Below, in pieces: positions 51,246 through 63,300 of a DNA stretch of 64,000 bases. A program made the translations under genes and the position numbers. The stretch is from contig NC_087385.1 in NCBI RefSeq assembly GCF_963675165.1, positions 4,195,412 through 4,259,411 of the forward strand. Reading direction: 5' to 3'. Source of the stretch: Halichondria panicea (lineage: Eukaryota; Porifera; Demospongiae; Suberitida; Halichondriidae). The notes below the pieces were generated by a model. The model saw only the letters and a list, made by a program, of their open reading frames with translations, searched no databases and was not told where the DNA came from. How positions within the stretch are numbered: position 1 is the stretch's first letter; each line of letters begins with the position of its first letter.

Positions 51246-53597
51246 TCACAGATCAACATCTTTGCTCAGATCTGTTTTCTCACATTCCTCGTTCACTTCA
51301 GCTTGTTCATCGATTTCAAGTTGCTCGGTTTCAACTTCTAGAACGTTGCTTGGTTCGATTTCAGTGTCCTTGCTTGTCACCGTCGTTTCCTCTCTGCCCA
51401 TCACCACCTGCTCACTGATGTTGACAGAGTAGGGGGATGCAGAGATATGTTCCCCATCCCACAACACTCTGATTTTGTACTCTCCAACTACTTTCGGATC
51501 GTATCGAGCTAGCAGGGTACGATTATTGTCAGGGTGACGACGGATGTTAATCTTATAAGCTCCTTTTGGACCGTACACTTCGACATCAATTTTTCCTTCC
51601 CCTGCATTCGCCATTTCAATTGTAAAATGCCCTTCCTGTCCGACTAACCCTTCGCTCAATCCTGGACCAAATGCTCGTACAGGGCTCAAATCGGCAAGTG
51701 GTTTAACAATGTCCTCACCTGCAATGGACACTCCCATATCAATAGAGACATCCAGAGGGAGTAGATGGTCGTCTTCGGCTTGATCTTTAGCTTCACGGTT
51801 CTCCTCAAATTGTACATTGTGAGGACTGTTGTGCACTTCTTTGCTGTTGTACTTGACTGCAATTTCATGGTTTCCACCTTCTTTAGGGATAATCTCACAA
51901 AGAAAAGAGTTGGAACTATCCTCGAGTGGTTTGCAACTGATATGTGCAGCTGTGGTGGGTGTGCATGCCATGGTAAGCTCACATTTTTCTTCTCTAGGGC
52001 AATGGATGTGAAATGTGTATGGAACATCAATCAGAAAGTGTACGCTGTCAAGATCGAGTCGATTGATGAGGTATGACTTGTCTTTCGTGAAATCAAGCTT
52101 GAATGGGCTATCTTTAATATGGATATCATTCCAGAATATGCTAAGAGAGTACATCCCAGCAACAACAGGTTGAATTTCAGCTGTGTAAACTCCATTCTCT
52201 CGATCGTACACAGAGATCTTTGCTTCGCTAGGCCCTACAGCCTTGAGGGACAGCTTCCCTTTGCCAGCATGGCCAGTACTAATGCAGATGTATGCGGGAC
52301 GGGTGGCCGAAAGTGCAGTTTCGAATACGCCATAGTCTTCCATGTGTACATACACCTTGGCAGCCGCTTCCTTAGCAACATCAAGAGTTGTGTCCCTCTG
52401 TTGGGCCTCGATTTTCATTGGGCTTTCAAAGATCGGCTCATCTGCCCAGCTGATGTCAAAATGATGAATGCCAACAACTTTGGGCGTGAAGAATATGGTA
52501 TAAAATCCATTGTTATGGTTTTTGTGGCTGAAGGTTGTCTCACGACCTCCAAGAGGAACACGAACAAGCACTTTAAGATCTCCTGAGCCAGATTTTCGAG
52601 CATCCAATTTGAAGCTAGTTTCTTCTCCAACGTAAGTTATATCAGGAATATCCAACAACTTGCAAGCATTTGGGTCAGCCTTGACAAACAGGACACGAAA
52701 TGGGCTGCCGGAAATCTCTTTCTCATCGACAAGAACATGAAGGGAGTGGATACCAATTTTCTTGGCATTGTAAATCAGTTTTGCTTTTCCATTTCGCCTC
52801 TTTTCAATAGTGAGATCAGTAGTGTCTCCAGTTTCCTCGTGAATTCCAAAAGCTTGAATGGTCCTTTGATCGGTTTCGTCAGTGAAATTAATTTTGTATG
52901 GCTTGGTTACAGGAAAGGTTGGAATGTCCACAGCAGAGAGGACGACAGGCGACTCTTGAGGCTCTGGTTCTTCAATATTGATCACAAATGGCGACTTGCT
53001 CACTTCATCACCTTCAAAGAGCACTGAGAGGGTGTATCGGTCATATTCAGAGGGTCGGAAACTAATAACGTATTTTCTGTTTCCAGCTGCAACAGGATCG
53101 TCTTCGATAAAAACTTCCATCTCTCCGCTTGTTTCTCCCTTGCAAGATGCTGTAAGTTTTCCAGAACCGGCTTCACTTGCATCCACCGGCAGCTCTACTG
53201 GAATCTCTAGCTCAACAAATCGTGGCTCTCCAAACTCTAGCTTCTCTGGACGAAGAATGAGGACATTGAAGGGAGACCCCGGCAACGGGCAATCATTCCA
53301 GTACGCATCAACAAAGTATGAATCAGCACACGGAGGCTTGAAGGACACTTGGTACTGTTGATTGGTGCCAGCCAGCAGCTCACAGGTACTTTCTACAGGG
53401 CCAGACTCTCCACCGTGAACACGGGCTCTGAAATTTCCTTCTCCAGCTTTACAGGCATCAAATGTCAAGATAATTGGACAGTCGTCATCTTTCGTCGAGA
53501 GGTGTTTCACTCCATCGGCTCCAAGACCTTCAGGTTTGGGAGGGTGCGTACAGCAAGTGTGAGTCGGGTTCGATATTTTATGGTTGTTAAAATAGAC
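51246..53597 (-). CDS. Filamin-repeat protein, 3' part
   Basis: An open frame with seven filamin-type Ig repeats, recognised by their closing (G/N/K)SPF-like strands (GSPFNVLI, KSPFVINI, GSPFRVLF, ESPMKIEA, DSPFKLDF, NSPHNVQF, ASPYSVNI). The last repeat has GPKGAYKINIRRHPDNNRT, nearly the same as the last repeat of the big filamin gene. An acidic tail of about 55 residues (ETEQLEIDEQAEVNEE) ends the protein. There are no CH actin-binding domains. Its first repeat begins at about 53540 (PPKPEGLGADG) in the same frame as the segment upstream, which ends at a TAG. Confidence 0.8.
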   Translation of the reverse strand, partial: VYFNNHKISNPTHTCCTHPPKPEGLGADGVKHLSTKDDDCPIILTFDACKAGEGNFRARVHGGESGPVESTCELLAGTNQQYQVSFKPPCADSYFVDAYWNDCPLPGSPFNVLILRPEKLEFGEPRFVELEIPVELPVDASEAGSGKLTASCKGETSGEMEVFIEDDPVAAGNRKYVISFRPSEYDRYTLSVLFEGDEVSKSPFVINIEEPEPQESPVVLSAVDIPTFPVTKPYKINFTDETDQRTIQAFGIHEETGDTTDLTIEKRRNGKAKLIYNAKKIGIHSLHVLVDEKEISGSPFRVLFVKADPNACKLLDIPDITYVGEETSFKLDARKSGSGDLKVLVRVPLGGRETTFSHKNHNNGFYTIFFTPKVVGIHHFDISWADEPIFESPMKIEAQQRDTTLDVAKEAAAKVYVHMEDYGVFETALSATRPAYICISTGHAGKGKLSLKAVGPSEAKISVYDRENGVYTAEIQPVVAGMYSLSIFWNDIHIKDSPFKLDFTKDKSYLINRLDLDSVHFLIDVPYTFHIHCPREEKCELTMACTPTTAAHISCKPLEDSSNSFLCEIIPKEGGNHEIAVKYNSKEVHNSPHNVQFEENREAKDQAEDDHLLPLDVSIDMGVSIAGEDIVKPLADLSPVRAFGPGLSEGLVGQEGHFTIEMANAGEGKIDVEVYGPKGAYKINIRRHPDNNRTLLARYDPKVVGEYKIRVLWDGEHISASPYSVNISEQVVMGREETTVTSKDTEIEPSNVLEVETEQLEIDEQAEVNEECEKTDLSKDVDL

Positions 53598-54377
53598 CTA
53601 GAGGGTGTAGTTGTCCGGCTGAGCATCAGTGGTTGCAGTGAGGTGGAAGTCACTTCCAGATTTTGGCTTTATCTCAACCGGTATATCCCCAACTTTATCT
53701 CCTTTGCAAGTAGCAGTCAGATTAGCATTTCCAGCTCCTTTGGTACACACATCCAGTTCAATAGTGTCTCCAGGCTCTTTGGGTTCCTTCAAGTTGGAGG
53801 CAATCACTTTTGAGCTGAGAATGGGATTCATATCGAGCTTGAAAGGAGATCCTTTGACGCTCTTCCCATCCCATTTCACTTGAAGAATGTAAAGATCTTC
53901 ATGCGGTGGATGGAATTCAACAACAAATACAGAAGAAAATTCTTTTCTGGTCACAGTCACTTCAATATCTTGTTCATTATCTGTTTTGCAAGTGCTAGTC
54001 AATGTGCCTCTTCCAGCTTGGGATGCATCAAAGGAAATTCGAATATTCTCTCCAGCTTTAAGATTTCCACTAGGAGCCTCAGAAATTGTAACAGCTTTGC
54101 TATTGGGACGGTTAAGGTTCAGGCTGAGAGGAGAGTGCTTGACATTGTCATCCCCCCATGTAACCAATACTTGGTAGACAGCTGGAGTAGGTGGAGTGAA
54201 CAGGAATGTAACTTTTCTATCCTCTTCCCCTTGGCAGGCGACATCGAATACATTGTCTTCATCGTTTCTAGCCTCCACTCGAAGCGGCCCTTCGCCATCG
54301 GCAGCTGATTTGTCCACTACAATAGTGACTGGATCGTTTTTGCCAGTTGGCACATCGACACATGTGATCTCAGCCAT
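53598..54377 (-). CDS. Filamin-repeat protein, 5' part ending at an in-frame TAG
   Basis: Starts ATG at 54377 (MAEITCVDVPTGKNDPV). It has two complete filamin repeats (closing HSPLSLNL and GSPFKLDM) and a third that stops at DNYTL followed by TAG (53598-53600). The frame is identical to that of the following segment, and the 29 codons between have no W...GSPF strand pair. So about 20 residues of repeat 3 are replaced or lost. Whether this is one broken gene, an assembly error or a real terminus cannot be decided here. A CAG acceptor-like site sits right before the ATG. Confidence 0.7.
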   Translation of the reverse strand: MAEITCVDVPTGKNDPVTIVVDKSAADGEGPLRVEARNDEDNVFDVACQGEEDRKVTFLFTPPTPAVYQVLVTWGDDNVKHSPLSLNLNRPNSKAVTISEAPSGNLKAGENIRISFDASQAGRGTLTSTCKTDNEQDIEVTVTRKEFSSVFVVEFHPPHEDLYILQVKWDGKSVKGSPFKLDMNPILSSKVIASNLKEPKEPGDTIELDVCTKGAGNANLTATCKGDKVGDIPVEIKPKSGSDFHLTATTDAQPDNYTL

Positions 54378-54574
54378 TTCTGAAGAATCAAAACAATATT
54401 GCCACATATAATTATAGTTTGATGTCTATCGTTTCTCGTAATAATTATGCATGACATATATACAGGTAGCAATTATAACTAAATGAGTGTCCATTATTAA
54501 TTTCCTATCGTTTCTTGTAATAATGAAAGCACCGCAGGTGCTGATGCCTCGGTAACCTCGTTCCCAGGCCGATC

Positions 54575-55580
54575 CGTCTCCAATTGGTCGACTCCTAGGC
54601 CTGGTATTGATTGTATCTGGGCGTGGTTGGAATTCGCTCAAACGAGCGAATTCCTATATAAAGCGATTAAACACTAAAGGTGTTTAGCTAGCTAGCTACC
54701 TGTGACTCGACTATGGATACTTCAGTTCTGGATTTCGATGGACAAGGGGAGCGGTGGTCCTACCATAGATAGAATTAAGAGAAAGGGATTGGCAACGGGG
54801 GCAGTTCACGTGATGCTTTTACATTGAATGTACACAGATGGGCCTGAAACCATTCGTGTTTCGCCCTAAAACTCCCGCGAAAACCCGGGAAACTTATTGT
54901 GTCTAATCCTAAACACATGCCCCTTGATGGTAGGTATCATTTAGAAATGAAAATATAATGTTGATTTTTGTGAAGTAGCTAGAGGTACACAGAGCCTCTG
55001 TCAGAGGCTTTTTCATGCTTGTGTTCCTATAGCACCTATGATATAGCTAAAGTTGTGTTACTAAGTAGTGTGCTATGTCCCAAATCGCCACACAAATGAG
55101 GTAAAGAGTTGATGTTTAATTAGCAGTATAGAACTTGACTGCTTGTAGAATTTTTTACAGACCGCAAAAACAATTCTCATGAATTATTTATGTTTAGACT
55201 CCCACGTTAGAAGTAAGCCTCGAGGCGAAACACGGGTGGTACTGGAAGTGCACTCCGTTGCCAATCCCTTTCTCTTCTATCTATGGTCCTACCAAGCTTG
55301 TAGTCCATCAAATATGGTAGCAACTGGTAGCAGAGAGACTTGCCATACCCTGTTGGGAACCACACAAACACATCACTTCCCTCAGACAGAAGCTTGAGAG
55401 CCTAGCTGGGCCTGTTCCTTCAAGAGAGTAAGGCTTCGTGCAAGACAGGACATAAGCTATTGCTCCATCGAAATCTAATCGCTTTATAAATAGGAATTCG
55501 CTCGTTTGAGTGAATTCCAACCACGCCCAGATACAATCAATACCAGGCCTAGGAGTCGACCTAGCGTTCAATTGGAGACG
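54575..55580. mobile_element. About 1-kb inverted-repeat element carrying a helicase exon
   Basis: CGTCTCCAATTG at 54575 is exactly inverted at 55569-55580. Longer inverted blocks follow: GTCGACTCCTAGGCCTGGTA...AATTCGCTC, and GGTCCTACCATAGATAGAA...GGGATTGGCAACGG. The arms are therefore hundreds of bases long but imperfect. No transposase is visible. The left boundary may lie up to 25 bp further out. Confidence 0.7.
55293..55401 (-). pseudogene. RecQ-type helicase exon fragment
   Basis: Between an acceptor (CAGCTAG) and a donor (GTAGGA), 36 codons read LKLLSEGSDVFVWFPTGYGK, then SLCYQLLPYLMDYKLG. PTGYGKSLCYQ is the Walker A motif of RecQ-family helicases with its usual DVFV...P lead. No DEAH box or other helicase motif lies nearby, so this is a captured or leftover exon inside the inverted-repeat element. 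Confidence 0.82.
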
Positions 55581-56034
55581 CCAAAACTACATAACATAAA
55601 GCTACTAATAGCTTAATTTTATACACAATCATGATGAACATTTTTAATTTGCATGCTGCGCAAACTTAAAGAGTGGGTAATGATCGACCATTATTGTTGT
55701 TAAAAACGATCGATGCCCGGTTCAAGTCTAAAATTAATGGCTGCCATCAGCAGAGCCTTGCAACTCTCTTCTCACTCTTGCAGCTACCAATAGCTAGCGT
55801 TCTAGTGCAGAGCTAACTACTAAGTAGAGTAGCAACACTCGGTAAACAAGTTTGGCTACGTGCTCTTCCGAAAAGGCTGCAATGGCATTCCAAGTAAGCA
55901 AACTTGTAATAAGGCATAACTCGAGAACGAAGCATTATTTTGCAAATCCACGAATTAAAATCCAATAAAACATGACTAGAAGCCTATAGAAACTCTTACT
56001 TGCATTTCATTGATCCTTGAGCAGCTGTAGCAGT

Positions 56035-56094
56035 CTACACACACACACACACACACACACAGATACACACACACACACACACAAACACACTACC
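56035..56094. repeat. (CA)n microsatellite
   Basis: About 60 bp of CA dinucleotides with two interruptions, inside copy 2 of the dispersed repeat. The same place in copy 1 has a short CA run (about 10011-10030), so the array expanded after insertion. Confidence 0.88.
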
Positions 56095-56132
56095 GTATAC
56101 CTCGCTTGCGCATGTGCATCGAGGCATAATTA

Positions 56133-57385
56133 TGCATGACATACAGGTAGCAACAAAAGAATGGTAGCTGCACAAAAGAGGAAGCACTTAATTACCAGAA
56201 ATTGAAATTTAACCATTGGAAGCCAATTTGCATAACTTTGGTCTTATGAATTGTAATTTACACATACCTATAAGTGTGAGCCCTCTCTCTATAGTGGTGT
56301 GAGGGTTGTGTGTGTTTTTCTTGAGGTTTGATTATGAAGGGAAGGGGAGGGTCTGGGGGATAAAGTCAACAATGTAATTATCTACTTCCATGCACAGTAG
56401 CCCATAGCATAATATTATGGCATGCACTCCACTCCCAGTGAACAATATTGCTGTAAAGACACAACAACTGGCAGGTAGTTAACAAACATTTCAATTATAC
56501 CCGAAACTAATGAGTGCACTCCTGACTATAGGTTGAGCAGTTCTTACGATTTGTGTAAGCAATAACTATCATGGCTATATACACACAGCCTGTATTTGTA
56601 AGTCATGCCATGTCTCATCATTTACACAGAAAAAGTATAAGCACTAAGTTGGCAGTAGACATTTACATACCTATAGAGACAGCACAACCAGGAGAACACA
56701 GCTTTTTCTGCACAGGTTTGAGCTAGGCTTGTTTTTTGCAATAATGCTGCTAGCTTGTTTTGTGGTCTTGTTGCTTGCCTAGAGTGGGTGTCTTGCAGCA
56801 GCATTGTTGTAGCCATGCGCACTGCATGGGTGTGTCAACAATGTCATTGGAATTCACAACTCTGACTGGAAAGCCACAATTTGCAATTTCCCTGAACCAG
56901 GCAACCCGAACCACTTAGACTGGAATTTGTGAATCAATATAATCTAGTATCTAATTCAAAATTGTTGCTTCTCCTACAGCCACTTCAAAGAGCATACACC
57001 CTCCCACAGTAAACCATTACCAGGACAGGGTTTCCTGGGTAGCATAGCAACACCAACAATGTATGGAGGCCATAATGGCAGTACATATTTCACAGGAAAA
57101 ATTCTAAAAGTCATGGTCATTTACATGTACATTGTAAATCATGAGAAATTGGGAGTGATATAAAAATCAAAAGGGCTAATGAATTTGTACATACAAGCTA
57201 AATGAGTGTTCTTCAACTATGTAGATCTAAAAATACAATTTATAAATGCCACATTTATGTAGAGTTTGTCAGATTCAGGATTTCCTATGGAGAAATAGAG
57301 AAAAAAAACATTGTCAATTCAAAGTACTAACTCCACCAACAATGCTAATTAATACTGCATACATACATCACTAATATTAACACAC
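56133..57385. other. Intergenic between the two filamin loci
   Basis: No convincing exon. It would hold any further 3' exon of the large filamin gene if the GTAAGT at its stop is used as a donor; I found no in-frame acceptor that continues it convincingly. Confidence 0.35.
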
Positions 57386-60300
57386 TTACTGTTCATTGAC
57401 TATAACAGTGAAGGGTGATCCTGGAATGTTAATGTCAGACCAGGTGATGTCAATGGTGTACTTTCCAGCGTGGTTGGGATCATAACGCACTAAGATGGTT
57501 CGATCATTGTCGGGATGACGACGCATGTTGATCTTAAATGCTCCCTTTGGACCATGCACCCTGACAGCCAGAGTGCCCGCTCCACCCTCTCCTGTTTCTA
57601 CGGTGAAGTTTCCTTCTTGTCCAACAACCCCGTCCTCTAGTCCAGGTCCATACCCCTTCACCAAATTTGGCTTTGGAGGGTTCATGACCTTTATCTTGAA
57701 GGGGCTGCCTCGAATGTGACTGCCATTCCAACGTACGTGCATCATGTACCTACTTGCGTCAGGAATGTCCACAGTGCACAAATATTTGCGCTCGCTATCT
57801 TTCTCCACAACGCCAGAGACACTCTTGTTTAGCTGCGATGACTGTGCAACCACTGCAAGGTCCCCTTCTCCTGGGTAGTTCCCGGCAATGATGGTGAATG
57901 TCGCAGGAGTACCGACATACACTTCATTGACTACATCTTCAACAGTGAACATATTAGGATCTGATTGCTTGTAGCAAGTCACTGCATAGGGACTGTTTGG
58001 AATCTGCTGCCCTCCCCAAGTCACAAATATCTTGTACTCTCCTGGGTGGGAGGCCATGTACTTGACTTCAAGCTTGGTATCAGTTAGAGGTGAGATCTTG
58101 GGTTCTACAGATGTGTCTCCCTCGCCCTCAATGGCCACATTCAGCTCTCCAGATCCTGCTTCTTTAGTATCCACTATAAATGTCTCCCACTTGTCGACAA
58201 TGCAAGCAACCAGACCATCCCCCTCAGCTGTGCATCTAGACGCATCAACTTCAGGTGGCCCGAACACAAGCTTAAAGGGAGATCCAAGAATATGTTGTTC
58301 ATCGTACTTGACTGTAAGTAGATATTCTTCACCATCCGAGGGGTTGAATTCAATGTTGTAGCGATCGTCGGAGGTTTGAACAATAGTCGCGGGCACTCGA
58401 TCTTTTGACTCAGTATTCTCTACATTAGCAGTCAGCTTGCCCCTACCAGCACCTTCAGTGGATATACAGAAGGTGACATTATCTGTGTTTTGTTGTTCGT
58501 TCTCAATGGAGCTCTCAATCATTCGACACTTCGATGCATCTCCGCGTAGCTCAAACTGCACGTTGAATGGACTGCCAAGAATGTGCTTTCCATTGTACAA
58601 GACAAATATCTGATGGTTGCCGACCTCCTTAGGGATGATTTCACACTGATAAGAGTTTCCGCCAGGTACAGGTGTGAGACGGACCAAAGCTGCAGTTGAG
58701 GGGGTGAGAGTGATTTGGAGAATACCCTCTCCGACTTCGTCACAATGAAGTTTGAAACGGTGGGGAACATCGATACGGAAGTTTTCATTCTCCAAGTCCA
58801 GTCCAGTAATGACTCGGCTTTTCTTAGACTTGAAGGTGAGAAGGTATGGACTGCCCTTGATGTGTTCGTCGTTCCAAAGAATGTCAATGTGGTACTTGCC
58901 AGCAACGCTTGGGGAAAACTCACAAGAATAGGTGCCATCTTTGTTGTCAAACACTTTGACATCGGCCTTGCCTGGACCACGAGACGTAATGTTCAGTGTA
59001 CCAGGTCCAGCGTCTACAGTTGAGATACGGAACTTTGCAGAGCGTCCAAATGGCAAAACTTTCTCAAAAATGGCCATATCTTCATCGACAATCTGTACTT
59101 TGTTAGGGTCTGGATCTTTTCCATAAGCTCGGATCTTAAATGGGCTTCCTGGTATATCAGAGTTGGCCTTGCCGCGTAGCAAGTAGTCTCCACTGAGGGG
59201 TGGTACGAAACCCAGACCAACAGCACCAGGCAGCTCTGAATTTACATCCACGGGGCAAAGTCCGTAAGGACCGTCAGCGGTAGCATGTACCTTTGATCGT
59301 TGGATTGGTGTGATTAAATTGACAATTTCACCAGCTTTGACGTCATTGCGGGTCATTCCAGGTGGATGGTTGTAGTCCTCAGTGAGTACCTCACGCTCGA
59401 CAGCTTTTATTGAGAATGGACTCCCTTCAATATCAGCTTTACCGAGCAAGATGTGCAGAGTAAAGTCATCGGCATATGTTGGGACAAAATGAATGATTTG
59501 AGAGCCGTCTTGTTCTCGTTGCACACTGACAGTAGCATCTCCAGACCTCTCACCCTCACAGTTGGAAGAAAGCTTCACCGAGTCAGCCACACCGGAGACA
59601 CGGACGTCGACTGGTTGACCCACCACCACGAGGTTTGTAGCCTCGGCAACTAGAGGTTTCTGTATTTCTGGTCGTAGCTCGTCCACGTTTACACTGAAAG
59701 GACTGCCTGGAACTGGAGTGGCGGCCCAGGATATCTTGAACGAGTGAGTTCCAGCAACACGAGGAATGCACTGGACATTGAAGAGCCCCTCTTTGCCTCC
59801 TGGTGTGACTTGGAGGTCAGATTCAGCTACCTCTTTTGGTCCTGACACACGCACACTCAAATCTCCGCCTCCAGCCCGTCTGGCATTCACAACAAAGGAC
59901 ACTGGTTGGTTAACGTATCCATTCTCTAGACCTTCGATCTTGACTCCACTGGGGTTTGGCGGAGGGAGAACACGAATTCTGAATGGGCTGCCAGCCATTT
60001 CATTTTTCTTGACCATCACATGCACATTGTAAATGCCTGGCTCTGCAGGCTGGAAGCCGAGCTTAAACTTCCCCTTGGATTGTTTGGTGACCTTTACCTT
60101 GGTCTTCTTTCCATTCTCTTCATGAACTGTATGAGCATCAAGGTCTCCTAGTTTGCGATCAACAGCAAAGTCCAATGCAACTGGCTTTCCGAATGGGAAT
60201 GTTTGGAGTTGTGTGACATCTCCGACTTCAAATGAGAGAGGGGAGCCAGGAATTTTGTCTTTTCCCCACAGAAGATGTACTCTGTGTTGACCCACACATG

Positions 60301-63300
60301 TAGGGAGGTAGGTGATGTTGTAGATGCCAGGATCTTTGTCACTCTCTTTGACGTCGAGGATCGATGGTTCACCCTCTATAGAGGGTCCGTCAGAGGTGAC
60401 ATGGAGCTTGGCAACGCCAGCCTCACGAGTGTCTACTCCAAAGTGAATAGGTTCCTGAACTTGAGGTACTGACGGTATCTCTTGCAGACCAAATATGCGA
60501 CACTTAGAAGCAATGACAGGTGTGAGGTAGCTTATAATGATAGGGCTGTTTGGTACATGTTCTCCGCCTAGTTTGACATCCAGACAGTAGCGATCAGGTG
60601 TTGTGGGGTCAAAATGTACAGCAAAGGTTCCATCTTCATTTTTGAGTGCTTGTACGGTCACAGGTCCAGTTACATCTCCGTAGCCACTTGCTGTGAGCTC
60701 ACCATTTTTTTGCGATTCATCTTCAACATCGATAGCCACGTCTAGAGGTTCACCAATGAAAGCGGTCAGTTCAATCAAATCTGTGCTCTCCTCTTGTGTG
60801 TCTGGAGCAGATTCTTCAAGTCCTACAACAATAGCAATTGCTTCTTCAACATTCTCCATCAAATGCATCTCTGCTACTTCGCTGATAGGTTTCAAGTTGA
60901 CTGTGAAAGGAGATCCAGAAACTTCTTCTCCTTCGAAGAAAGCAGAGAGATTGTAGATTCCATGTTTCGGGGGTACATATGCCAAGGTCAAGAGGTCAGC
61001 TGAGGCTCCCTTTGTGACGCTTACGGGTACGATATCTCCTTCATCACTTGAACACACTCCTGTAACGACTCCAGGTCCAGACATACGTATATCCATTGCC
61101 AGTGTGACGGGCTTGTTGATGTCCGTGTACAGTGGCTTACCACAAACCACCAGCTCCGGATGCAAAGTCGGACGGGCATCCACTCGAAAGGGGGAACCAA
61201 CGATGGGACGTTTAGACCACAAGATAGCAGCACTGTACATCTCTTGTTGTTTGGGCACGAAGGATACTTTACACTGAGTGGGCGAAGGCTTCTCAATCTT
61301 TGCTGGTACCACGCCACAAGTGTCTCCAGCTATGTCAGCTGCCATCTCTCCATTTCCAGCGTCTTTGATATCAAAAAGCAACTCGATAGGTCCGCTAACT
61401 CCTTCTGGTTTGGAAGTTCCAAGAAAACGCACTAGATTGGGTTGGGGAGGCACAAGGTTGATGTAGAATGGAGATCCAGGAATCTGCTCATCTCCATAGG
61501 CAAGAGAGAAATTGTAGATGTCTGCTTGAACAGGTGGGAACTTTACTCGATACTTGCCTCTGGAAGTTTTGTTAGCAGTCACAGGAACTTTTCCAACCAG
61601 ATTTCCTCTGGCTTCAGCCATGATGTCACCATGACCAGCGCCAGAGCAGTCTAAATCCACCCATACTTCCTCTCCAGTCCCTGCTTCTTGAGGAATGTGC
61701 AGCTCACGAACTTTCACTCTGTTTGCCATCGGATGCCGGAGATCGACTTGGAATGGAGATCTGGGAACTTTCTTTCCATCCCATTCCATTGTGATTTTGT
61801 AGAGGTCACTGTGATGTGGAGTAAATGAGATGTCGTACAAGGCAGGGCTTTCTTCAAGTGTGTCCAGTTGCACCTGTCCATAGTTTTCTCCACGACAGAT
61901 TGTGAAGAGTGCTCCATTTCCAGCGTTTGTAGCATCCACTTTGTAATGCAGAGACTCAGCAAGAGCCACTGTGTCTGGCTCCGTAACGATGACCAGTCCA
62001 GCATCAGAGGGGAGAGTGTTGATGAGAAATGGAGATCCAACTAGAACCTGGCCTCCATACTGTACAGAAAGTTTGTAAATGTCCGGTTGGGGTGGAACAA
62101 ATCCAAGTTGGTAAATGTCAGTTGAAGTTTCTTTTATAGCGACTTTAACATCACCAACATTCTTTCCAGAACAAGTACCAGTCACTTTGCCCTTGCCTGC
62201 TGCAGAGGTTTGCAACATCATCTCAACAGGTCCTTTAGGGCTGGGGGAAATGGTCGGTCCAATCACGCGTATCTTTGTCACATCAACAGGCATCAGGTTG
62301 ATGGTAAACGGGGAGCCTTTCACATTCTTTCCTGCCCACAAAACAGAGATCACATACACATCTGGTTCGAGCGGTGTGAATCGCACATCGTACTTCTCCT
62401 TGGCAACGGACCTCTGACGTACGGACACGGGTATTTCTCCGATCTTGTTGCCTCGGCCAATGGAAGTGAGTTCGCCTCTTCCTCCTTTAGATGTGTCAAA
62501 ACAGATTCCAATGGCTTGTCCGGCCTCGAGCATGGCAGTGGGTGGCTCACAGATCATTACGTTCTCAGCATCAGCTGCAATGCCGTTGACTTTGAATGGA
62601 GATCCAGGAACGCGTTCTCCTCCCCATAGTACGTCCAATGTGTAGTAGTCGGCAAGTGCTGGAATGAAGCTCACATTAAACTTGTTTGGTTCTGTCTCTG
62701 TGATAATTGTGTCTGTTTCTCCAGTAGTGTCGCCCACAGCCGTAGCAGTGAGATTACCATTTCCAGCGAGAGTAGCATCCACACGAAGCTCCACCCCTTC
62801 AGTAGGATCGGCAGGCACTTCAGGACCAGTCACAACACACTTGCTAGCATCAGGGGGAGTGATATTAATCTTGAATGGAGAGTTTGTTACATTTTCAGAA
62901 GACCAGAGGACACTGATGGAGTAAGAGTCAAACTTCGGAGGGGTGAAGGAGACAATGTATTTTCTTGGGTCAGTTTCATCACTAATTTCTGTTGGCACAG
63001 ATCCAACTTCGTTGCCATACACAGTTGCAGAGAGTTTTCCGGCACCAGCTTTCTCAGTGTTGACGTCGAGTGTAACGGGAGAGAGAGAGCCAATCTGATA
63101 GTGAGGTCCGTCTGTGATCACCTTCTCTGGGCGTGGCTTGTCCTCCACGGTGAGGTTGAACGGAGATCCGGGTACAGCCTCCTCTGACCACAAAATGTTG
63201 ATTATGTAGTCGTCAGGGGTTGTGGTAATGAGAGTGACTGCGTACTGTCCATTGTCCAGGTCTGAGATATCCAATTTTGGTTTAGTTCCAGTACGAGCTC

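Larger units (their letters stand above)
54522..56132. repeat. Dispersed repeat, copy 2 (interrupted)
   Basis: The left piece, 54522 to about 54553, matches the start of copy 1 (AAAGCACCGCAGGTGCTGAT). The right piece, about 55580..56132, matches the remainder (CCAAAACTACATAACATAAA onward, to CATCGAGGCATAATTA). The gap is filled by the inverted-repeat element that follows in this list. Confidence 0.75.

Noticed and set aside
54376-57387. Splicing of the large filamin (donor CA|GTAAGT) directly to the small locus at TTCAG|AAATGG
   Set aside because: The join gives an immediate TGA; the two are not one simple transcript by this route.
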